A stretch of 10,558 nucleotides of DNA from an uncultured Peptococcaceae bacterium (lineage in GTDB: Bacteria; Bacillota; Peptococcia; Peptococcales; Peptococcaceae), in assembly GCA_902496505.1 (NCBI GenBank), contig CABVBB010000032.1, positions 1 to 10,558 on the forward strand, written 5' to 3'. The notes below the pieces were generated by a model. That model did not search any database, was not told the DNA's origin, and saw only the letters and a program-made list of their open reading frames with translations. The first letter of the stretch is position 1; each line of letters begins with the position of its first letter. Shown here in pieces: positions 6,501 through 10,558 of this stretch. A program made the position numbers and the translations under genes.

Positions 6501-7324
6501 CTGTTATTTATTATCAGACCGCCAGCAGTGCGTCGGAAGATGATTTGGCAATGATGCAGTATGTCTATGGACAAAATGAGACGCTCAATCTCGAGACTTA
6601 TTACAGCTCGATCCAAGCCAATTGGCAGCGGTATAATGAAAACGATCCGCTTCCTGATGATGTGATCATGTTTGTGGTCTATCAGCCAGATCTGGCACCG
6701 GGTGAGGCGCTACAGGTCTCCTACGATGTACAGATGGCTGTAGCAGAGAAGGATGAAAACACCTACACCAACAGTGCCGTGATGAAATATTATTCCGGCG
6801 GCACGACGATGGAGATCTGGAGCAACCGAGTGACCATCAGCAATATTGCCTATGATCCAGAGAAACCGCCTACACCACCGGTCGATCCCGATAAGCCGGT
6901 CGATCCTAATAAGCCAGTTGATCCCGATAAACCGATCGATCCGGATACACCAGTTATACCAGATACCCCTGATACACCGGATGTACCCAACGTTCCAGAT
7001 ACCCCAGACGTACCCGATATACCGGTGATCCCGGAGGTGCCTGGCGGAGAGACAGAGATCACGCCGAATCCGACGCCGCTCGCGCCGCAGCCGGAAGTGA
7101 CGATCGAAGATACAGAAATACCTTTGACCGCACAGCCTGAGGTGTCTGAAACGGCACCAGAGGAGGTCAGCATTGCGGACGAATCGGTGCCGTTAGCCCA
7201 GCAGCCTAATCCGCATACCGGTCAGCAGGATGGCGGTTTTTGGACCTGGCTGTTAGCCGCTATGGCGGGCTTAGGTCTGAGCACCACCTGGTTGGAAGCC
7301 AGACGGAAAAAAGATGAAGAATAA
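3554..7324 (+). CDS. Large secreted, sortase-anchored surface protein (1256 aa), ligand unknown
   Basis: The N-terminus is a signal peptide: NHRKKK, a hydrophobic stretch to about residue 22, then A27-H28-A29 as a probable cleavage site. Residues 50-123 form an acidic, Pro/Thr-rich linker. Residues about 130-1100 are a long beta-rich core with no domain I can name. Near its end, LAPGEALQVSYDV and the following Asn-rich strands resemble the Ig-like/DUF11-type modules common in Gram-positive adhesins. Residues 1110-1160 are Asp/Pro repeats (VDPDKP, then PDTP/DVP) acting as a wall-spanning stalk. Two related motifs, IEDTEIPL (1184-1191) and IADESVPL (1207-1214), precede N1219-PHTG, a hydrophobic segment (about 1229-1247) and RRKK. 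That is a sorting signal with NPHTG in place of LPXTG. No sortase or pilin gene is nearby, so a housekeeping sortase would have to act. Adhesin-like function is inference. The gene is monocistronic between its own promoter and terminator. Confidence 0.88.
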   Translation: MNHRKKKIVATCMVVYMGTLALPQTPAHAHESDQTAVIQPAGEHASIHTDLEIPTTTEEPALVQPSLDEADTPQTEPNTTVTPEEFLEEENAGGNDPQPAGDPDSEEEELELTEPTEENMQPDGIKITPTVGMMSALAAQPIVDPSQDLVISVKDAIMVQTPTSTGQYESGAAGTYEPGKDYAADDNVVTGKNVIYDVAFSFGSTAETNYVIDKIEVISVDENGNELGIMTPIYWNDGGQTEQSAVLKDIKWGADSGFVTGGTAKMNLAVELPDAVYWNTQIAPHIKLAAYIGESVVESDIITLPAVRLSSQAIMNHHFSQGDQQKIIYHQETDTFTASFNFYTGLEKQADIIGLLDQPLYGTQTYYFNVQALMDKVDYADRLTESSFTVEPGQGMVLAEEQAIQYDAEKRLLAVTMQPSDGQAPKSCDTKIYVDLLHSWAGEEPHGLEHQVSVSLEPQEVAFTEFTNEALYVQKLGVKTTVAGNLSCPTNAEAAEQMPWFTENIATVDKERGTISHEVSFRNMGLEQNGEITIYQVLPHRVAYLDEGGTLMQSIADEAATAVDDVEVLYGWSEQLMAIGQKGSGAQTNFRQLQQGLQDGSIPLMSYEELLAQGHYPNIKAYRFRAPELAEKQKVTYTVEGARYARLPEGQMVRQSIWHEGRIISLVSLPVRNEPELLKTLEAGMYKAVDNIQTVGGQNYLNLGATNNNDQRIQRFQAISVAHSGAPIQDYFGKLALSIVDSHENPCQTIDDYSQSYGLHLLRPKGYVSGDVILEEGTTVTFTLPEQLMPYLSVREPYMISDGDRCDLEVSLDRENGLLMLTLPQELALKQENKDGIYLTMQFVQPVDMIQLNKGTLQTQINGTMHLELKDNSKIMNGDRRTINGQLGQEADNYLKLNYTTHDPLMLLAADKDNQMLRLSGDGIYANGEAVTYEGWVFNTTKTVNNYYAAFSVPTERYNMAANGEDSASDGYIKALQVQNAEAVIYYQTASSASEDDLAMMQYVYGQNETLNLETYYSSIQANWQRYNENDPLPDDVIMFVVYQPDLAPGEALQVSYDVQMAVAEKDENTYTNSAVMKYYSGGTTMEIWSNRVTISNIAYDPEKPPTPPVDPDKPVDPNKPVDPDKPIDPDTPVIPDTPDTPDVPNVPDTPDVPDIPVIPEVPGGETEITPNPTPLAPQPEVTIEDTEIPLTAQPEVSETAPEEVSIADESVPLAQQPNPHTGQQDGGFWTWLLAAMAGLGLSTTWLEARRKKDEE
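6881..7041 (+). repeat. In-gene Asp/Pro repeat tract (18-bp units, then degenerate)
   Basis: Four tandem 18-bp units encode VDPDKP, VDPNKP, VDPDKP and IDPDTP at 6881-6952. Degenerate three- to four-residue PDTP/PDVP/PDIP units follow to about 7041. The copies differ mainly at third positions, so the array is not a very recent expansion. At protein level it forms an extended, probably polyproline-like stalk through the wall. Confidence 0.85.
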
Positions 7325-7334
7325 GCGCATCACC

Positions 7335-7366
7335 AGCAGGCTGGAATTTTTCCAGCCTGCTTTTTT
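7335..7366 (+). terminator. Intrinsic terminator of the surface-protein gene
   Basis: GCAGGCTGGAA and TTCCAGCCTGC form a perfect 11-bp stem (7336-7346 with 7350-7360) around a TTT loop, followed by six T. It begins 11 bases after the TAA stop. Confidence 0.95.
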
Positions 7367-7391
7367 GCTGCAAGAGAAACGTGTAGGAACA

Positions 7392-7427
7392 CAAAAAGCC
7401 TGTAAACAAACGTTTACAGGTTTTTTG
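7392..7427. terminator. Bidirectional intrinsic terminator between the surface-protein and trmO genes
   Basis: CCTGTAAAC (7399-7407) and GTTTACAGG (7412-7420) form a perfect 9-bp stem with an AAAC loop. On the plus strand six T follow; on the minus strand the stem is followed by C and five T. It lies 13 bases beyond the trmO stop at 7440, so its main job is to end the tadA-trmO transcript while backing up the terminator at 7335-7366. Confidence 0.9.
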
Positions 7428-7439
7428 GCTTGGTGCCGC

Positions 7440-8141
7440 TCAAGGAGCCGGGCTCAGCGGCTGTATGGCATGCACAGTGAGCTGGCGGCCGTCGACGGAA
7501 AAATGCACGTCATAGCCGGCAAAGGAGAGACCATAGCGGCGGGCGGGGTCATCCTGGTAAGCTGGGCGGGGGTCATGAGCCAAGACACTGAGCAGTGCCT
7601 GCTGACGATCTGGCGGAAGGAGGGCCAGCAGTGCCGGCGGGCAGTCTACCAGTAGCAGTTCTTCGGCTAAGCTGTCAGTGAAGCCGCCAGTGGCCTCGGG
7701 ATGGCTGTCGAAGCGCGGCAGATAGGGCTTGATATCGTAGATGGGCGTGCCGTCGACCAGGTCGGCGCCAGCGACGTGCAGCACAGGGCCGAATTCGGGG
7801 TGCTGCTCGATGTGCGTCAAACGGACGGAGGATAAGCCGATGGCATTGGGCCGGAAGGGCGAACGGGTGGCGAAGACACCCATGCGGATGTTGCCACCTA
7901 AGCGGGGCGGCCGCACGGTGGGTGACCAGCCGTCGCGGCGGGCTTGGGAAAATTGCCAGATCAGCCAGATATGGGAGAAGTCCTCCAAGCCGCGGATGGC
8001 CTCCATTTGGCGATAAGGCGGTTCAAAAACGATAGATGCGGTCAATTCCTCGATCAGGCCGCTTTGACGCGGCACACCGAATTTGGCGGGAAAATCGCTG
8101 TGGATATGGGCGATGACTTGGAGCAAATGCTCATTAGACAT
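7440..8141 (-). CDS. trmO: tRNA (N6-threonylcarbamoyladenosine37-N6)-methyltransferase TrmO
   Basis: This 233-aa protein has the TsaA/TrmO fold signatures in order: GLEDFSHIWLIWQF (51-64), PPRLGGNIRMGVFATRSPFR (78-97) with RPNAIGLS, and DLVDGTPIYDIKPYLP (127-142). The C-terminal DPRPAY (190-195) is also characteristic, and length matches the E. coli enzyme. TrmO uses S-adenosylmethionine to methylate t6A37 to m6t6A37 in tRNA(Thr) reading ACY codons, tuning decoding. The ATG at 8141 is preferred: GAGGTG (8148-8153) is 6 bases upstream, and the alternative GTG at 8150 is itself part of that ribosome-binding site. The gene begins 35 bases after the tadA stop on the same strand, and the two appear co-transcribed up to the terminator at 7392-7427. 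Confidence 0.93.
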   Translation of the reverse strand: MSNEHLLQVIAHIHSDFPAKFGVPRQSGLIEELTASIVFEPPYRQMEAIRGLEDFSHIWLIWQFSQARRDGWSPTVRPPRLGGNIRMGVFATRSPFRPNAIGLSSVRLTHIEQHPEFGPVLHVAGADLVDGTPIYDIKPYLPRFDSHPEATGGFTDSLAEELLLVDCPPALLALLPPDRQQALLSVLAHDPRPAYQDDPARRYGLSFAGYDVHFSVDGRQLTVHAIQPLSPAP

Positions 8142-8147
8142 GGAAAA

Positions 8148-8153
8148 CACCTC
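8148..8153 (-). promoter_or_regulatory. Ribosome-binding site that decides the trmO start
   Basis: GAGGTG on the minus strand, 6 bases before the ATG at 8141. An in-frame GTG within it (8150) could be mistaken for the start, but no ribosome-binding site would then remain at the right distance. Confidence 0.7.
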
Positions 8154-8176
8154 GGTGGTAAAAATAGCTCAGCGCC

Positions 8177-8680
8177 TCACGCTTGGTAGGGCTGATCCGC
8201 AAGGGGCTGTTTGGCCGCTTTTTTGCGGGCGCGCAGCTGGGTGAAGAAATCGCGCATCAATTCTTGACAGCGCTCCTGCGCGATGGGGCCGATGATCTTG
8301 ACATTATGGTTGAAGCCTGGGAACTGCAACAGATTGAGCTGACTGCCTGCGGAACCGAATTTGGGCTCATCAGCGCCGTAGACCACGGTATCGATGCGGC
8401 TGTTGATCAGCGCGCCGCAGCACATGGGGCAGGGCTCCATCGTCACATACAGCGTGCAGCCGGCCAGCCGCCAGGTGCCCAGCGTGCGGCCGGCGTCTCT
8501 GAGGGCGAGGATCTCAGCGTGAGCAGTGGGGTCATGGTCGATCTCCCGACGGTTGTGGCCGCGGCCGATGATCCGATCGTCTTTGACCACCACTGCGCCG
8601 ATGGGCACCTCGCCCATGAGCGCGGCCTTCTGCGCCTCGAGGATGGCTTCGTTCAAAAAAAAGTCGTGTTGAGTGGACAT
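8177..8680 (-). CDS. tadA: tRNA-specific adenosine deaminase TadA
   Basis: The 167-aa protein has the cytidine/deoxycytidylate deaminase-type zinc site. H54 and E56 (in PTAHAEILAL) and C84 and C87 (in TMEPCPMCCGAL) give one Zn2+ ligand set and the catalytic glutamate. N43 in GHNRRE and the helix ILEAQKAALMGEVPIGAVVV are typical of TadA. It deaminates adenosine 34 to inosine in tRNA(Arg) ACG, and is usually essential. The C-terminal tail is basic (RARKKAAKQ). The start at 8680 is supported by GAGAGG 7 bases upstream (8688-8693). It has its own promoter at 8733-8762 and is followed 35 bases later by trmO, so both anticodon-loop modifications are probably made from one mRNA. Confidence 0.96.
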   Translation of the reverse strand: MSTQHDFFLNEAILEAQKAALMGEVPIGAVVVKDDRIIGRGHNRREIDHDPTAHAEILALRDAGRTLGTWRLAGCTLYVTMEPCPMCCGALINSRIDTVVYGADEPKFGSAGSQLNLLQFPGFNHNVKIIGPIAQERCQELMRDFFTQLRARKKAAKQPLADQPYQA

Positions 8681-8732
8681 GTTCTTACCTCTCTCAAAAA
8701 TCGATGATCAGCATAAATGGGCTATTGGTCTT

Positions 8733-8762
8733 ATCATATAGGCAAGCCGAGGGCTTTGTCAA
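8733..8762 (-). promoter_or_regulatory. Promoter of the tadA-trmO unit
   Basis: On the minus strand a perfect TTGACA (8757-8762) is followed after 18 bases by TATGAT (8733-8738). The spacer contains AAGCC-CTC-GGCTT, a small hairpin. The promoter begins 18 bases after the stop of the upstream lysR-type gene, and there is no intrinsic terminator between them, so some read-through into tadA is possible. Confidence 0.75.
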
Positions 8763-8780
8763 CTAGCTGGCGTATCAGTT

Positions 8781-9734
8781 TCAGGGGAGATAGGGCACCG
8801 GCTTGAGGCCGTATTGCAGCAGGGTGTCCATGATATAGCCGTGAAAAATTTCGCCGGCTGGTGAGAGCTGCTTCTTTTTGACAATGATGTGGACAAGGGG
8901 GATCTTGTGTGTCATAGGCAGCAGCAGGAGACTGTCCGCGTTTTTGCGGGCGGCGGATTTGAAGATGAGGTCGGAGGAAAGAGCGATGGCGTTTTTTTGC
9001 ACGAGGGCTTCGTTAAAGACCGCCTGGCTGTTGGTGACGAGCAGGTTGACAGGCTTGATGTTTTCACGTGCTAACAGCAGCTGGACTAAGGGCGCTTGGG
9101 CAGCGGAGGAGGTATAGACGATCAGCGGCTGTTGGCGCAGCTGTTTATCGGAGATGCTTTGGAATTGGACCAATGGCGAGGAGACGGTGGTCAGCACCTT
9201 GAGATAATCCTGCCGGAGAATGAGGACCTCGTACGTCTGCCAAAAGGCTGGATCGGTGATGAAGGTGAAATCGTTATCCAGTGTTGTCAGTCCCCATTCG
9301 CCATCGTGGCGCAGAAGATAAGCGATGACGTCTAGCTGCTCCCGCTCTTCCAGGTGAAATTCCACCTTGGGACAATTTTGGTGAAAGAGGAGAAAAGCGT
9401 TGTAAAGGTACAGGCTGTAGCCGGGGACACTGGCGACTGTCAAATGGCCCTTAAGCTTGTGATAGTGGCTGCGGGCGTCTTCGGGCTTAAAAAGCCGCTC
9501 GATCTTATCCGTACAGTTGCAGACTTCAGAAGCGAGGATATAAACTTTTTCGCCCTCAGGCGTCAGGTAAAGACCAGAGGTGGTCCGGTCAAAGAGCAGA
9601 ACAGTCAGTTCTTTTTCCAGATCACGGATAGCTTTGCTGATATTTTGCTGAGAGACGTGCAAAATTTCGCTGGCCTTGTGCATGGAGTGACAGTTGGCAG
9701 TGACCAAGAGGTAATGGAGCTGTTCTAGGCGCAT
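8781..9734 (-). CDS. LysR-family transcriptional regulator, probable regulator of the divergent permease
   Basis: This 317-aa protein has the normal LysR length. Residues 1-61 form the winged helix-turn-helix: MRLEQLHYLLV opens it, HKASEILHVSQQNISKAIRD (19-38) holds the turn and recognition helix, and LLFDRTTSGLYLTPEGE is the wing. A linker helix reaches about residue 85, and the rest (about 94-300) is the substrate-binding-like effector domain. The effector is not deducible. AAGGAGG lies 8 bases before the ATG at 9734. LysR regulators usually control the divergent neighbour and themselves from the shared gap. Here that neighbour is a DASS-like anion permease, so a carboxylate or similar anion is a reasonable guess for the inducer. 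No terminator follows before the tadA promoter. Confidence 0.93.
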   Translation of the reverse strand: MRLEQLHYLLVTANCHSMHKASEILHVSQQNISKAIRDLEKELTVLLFDRTTSGLYLTPEGEKVYILASEVCNCTDKIERLFKPEDARSHYHKLKGHLTVASVPGYSLYLYNAFLLFHQNCPKVEFHLEEREQLDVIAYLLRHDGEWGLTTLDNDFTFITDPAFWQTYEVLILRQDYLKVLTTVSSPLVQFQSISDKQLRQQPLIVYTSSAAQAPLVQLLLARENIKPVNLLVTNSQAVFNEALVQKNAIALSSDLIFKSAARKNADSLLLLPMTHKIPLVHIIVKKKQLSPAGEIFHGYIMDTLLQYGLKPVPYLP

Positions 9735-9784
9735 GATGGTGGCCTCCTTACATGGTGAGAGAAACGATAGGAACTATAAAACTC

Positions 9785-9813
9785 ATGGTATGCCAACAAA
9801 TGAGAGTTGTCAA
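9785..9813 (-). promoter_or_regulatory. Promoter of the LysR-family gene
   Basis: On the minus strand a perfect -35 TTGACA (9808-9813) is followed after 17 bases by TACCAT (9785-9790; four of six bases of TATAAT). The -35 lies inside the odd palindrome AGTTGTCAACT (9805-9815), so a protein bound there would block this promoter. Confidence 0.6.
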
Positions 9814-9847
9814 CTAAATATGGGGAATAAAATGCGTGTTTGTCAAC
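9807..9847. repeat. Two TTGTCAAC elements, 33 bases apart
   Basis: TTGTCAAC occurs at 9807-9814 and again at 9840-9847 in the same orientation, about three helical turns apart. The first covers the lysR-type gene's -35 and the second the permease's -35. The first copy is an 11-bp odd palindrome (AGTTG-T-CAACT); the second is less symmetric. They are candidate operator half-sites, but part of the similarity could simply reflect both being -35 boxes. Confidence 0.45.
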
Positions 9848-9868
9848 CATTTGTAGATGTTATATATT
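9840..9868 (+). promoter_or_regulatory. Promoter of the permease gene
   Basis: TTGTCA (9840-9845; five of six bases of TTGACA) and TATATT (9863-9868; five of six of TATAAT) are 17 bases apart. Transcription should start near 9875, giving a leader of about 64 bases up to the ATG at 9939. Confidence 0.7.
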
Positions 9869-9938
9869 GAGTCCATAGGAAGCGCGCGTCCTTGGCAATC
9901 GTAAATATATCGCAAACAGCCTTTCAGGAGGTAACATC

Positions 9939-10558
9939 ATGACGAAAGAAAAAATGTATTATATGCACTGCTTGATCGGTTTGATCATCATGTTTGGTTT
10001 TGGATTTTTGCCAGCGCCTGCCCCGATCACGACCTTGGGGATGCAGATGCTGGGGGTCTTTTTTGGATTATTGTATCTCTGGTCGACTTGTGGTTTGATC
10101 TGGCCTAGTGTGGCGGGATTTGTGGCGCTGGCGGTCTTTGGAGCAGGAAATGCGGATAGTATCACCAAGCTGACCTTTGGCAACAGCCAGGTCATGATGA
10201 TGGTGTTCGTGACAGCAGTGGTGCTGGCCTGCCAGGAGGCTGGCGTTTTTGAATATTTGATCAACTGGATGATGACCCGTAAATTTTTGAATGGCAATCC
10301 CTGGGGACTGTCCGTGGTCTTTTTTGCAGCGTCATTTATTTTAAGCGCTTTGTCGTCTTCTGTTCCCGTTATCTTCATGCTCTGGGCGATGTTTTATAGT
10401 GTGTGTCATCAGGTGGGGCTGGAGAAAGGCAGTAAATATGTGGATCTCATGCTGATCGGTATCGTTTTTGCAGGCTGCTGCGGGTCTTCGGTCTTTCCTT
10501 TCAAAGATACGGCGCTGGTTTTTATTGCAGCCTATACCAATATGTCTGGTGTGACAGT
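9939..10558 (+). CDS. SLC13/DASS-like anion permease, N-terminal part
   Basis: The open frame from ATG 9939 (AGGAGG 7 bases upstream at 9926-9931) continues past the window end, giving 206 complete codons. The product is strongly hydrophobic, with about five membrane segments already visible: residues about 9-24, 35-50, 54-72, 90-105 and 125-150. A further segment begins near 165. The order of segments, GVFEYLINWMM after the fourth, ILSALSSSVPVIFML and the glycine/serine-rich CCGSSVFPFKDTAL suggest the divalent anion:Na+ symporter (SLC13) or wider ion-transporter superfamily. The usual Ser-Asn-Thr motif is represented here by SSS/VP, so substrate and coupling ion are uncertain. Di- or tricarboxylates are the family's common cargo. 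Divergence from a LysR gene supports substrate-induced expression. Confidence 0.8.
   Translation, partial: MTKEKMYYMHCLIGLIIMFGFGFLPAPAPITTLGMQMLGVFFGLLYLWSTCGLIWPSVAGFVALAVFGAGNADSITKLTFGNSQVMMMVFVTAVVLACQEAGVFEYLINWMMTRKFLNGNPWGLSVVFFAASFILSALSSSVPVIFMLWAMFYSVCHQVGLEKGSKYVDLMLIGIVFAGCCGSSVFPFKDTALVFIAAYTNMSGVT

Larger units (their letters stand above)
9735..9938. promoter_or_regulatory. Divergent control region between the LysR gene and the permease
   Basis: This 204-bp A/T-rich gap carries opposed promoters, two copies of TTGTCAAC 33 bases apart, and the inverted repeat CTCAT/ATGAG (9782-9786 and 9800-9804, 13-base gap). The layout is that of a classic LysR-controlled divergent promoter. 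The exact LysR T-N11-A box was not identified with confidence. Confidence 0.6.

Noticed and set aside
6032..6616. Second 194-codon minus-strand frame inside the surface-protein gene
   Set aside because: Same reason; antisense shadow without ribosome-binding site.
6881..7041. CRISPR-like array
   Set aside because: The repeats are contiguous 18-bp coding units without spacers, in frame with the surface protein.
6850..7173. Gly/Ser-rich, collagen-like minus-strand frame (GTSGVSG repeats)
   Set aside because: It is the complement of the Asp/Pro stalk repeats; the low-complexity pattern follows from the sense repeats.
8183..8707. Plus-strand open frame of 174 codons opposite tadA
   Set aside because: Antisense to the clear zinc deaminase; a by-product of GC-rich codon use.
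9735..9938. Riboswitch or small RNA in the LysR/permease gap
   Set aside because: Stems are short and scattered and the region is explained by two opposed promoters and repeats; no known riboswitch core was recognised.

Overview
The window looks like a chromosomal segment of a Gram-positive Bacillota (Firmicutes). The evidence is strong AGGAGG ribosome-binding sites 6-8 bases before nearly every start, good sigma-A type promoters, intrinsic terminators with U-tracts, and a large secreted protein with a C-terminal cell-wall sorting signal. Moderate GC by eye and the gene content would fit an anaerobic, possibly gut-associated lineage, but that is inference; no rRNA or species marker is present.

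Layout. (1) 1-1578, minus: most of an alkaline-phosphatase-superfamily phosphodiesterase/phosphatase running off the left edge. It has a near-consensus promoter and a perfect 12-bp palindrome just downstream of the predicted transcription start. (2) 1821-2786, minus: a 321-aa protein of unknown function ending at an intrinsic terminator. It is divergent from (3) 2902-3303, plus: a MutT-type Nudix hydrolase. (4) 3304-3553: a 250-bp non-coding stretch with hairpins and a strong promoter. (5) 3554-7324, plus: a 1256-aa surface protein with signal peptide, acidic linker, long core, Asp/Pro repeat stalk and an NPHTG sorting signal, followed by a perfect-stem terminator. (6) 7440-8680, minus: tadA then trmO, an apparent two-gene unit of tRNA anticodon-loop modification enzymes, with its own promoter and a bidirectional terminator. 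(7) 8781-9734, minus: a LysR-type regulator, divergent from (8) 9939-10558, plus: the start of a SLC13/DASS-like anion permease that runs off the right edge.

How the genes fit together. The window is a mosaic of short transcription units rather than one pathway. The clear functional links are tadA-trmO (A34 deamination and m6t6A37 methylation of tRNA) and the divergent LysR/transporter pair. In that pair the predicted -35 boxes of both genes lie inside copies of the same TTGTCAAC octamer, which suggests a shared operator. The phosphatase palindrome hints at repressor control of that gene. I see no mobile element, CRISPR array, RNA gene or multi-gene defence system. The most novel items are the surface protein core and the 321-aa unknown protein; nothing here proves a new system.
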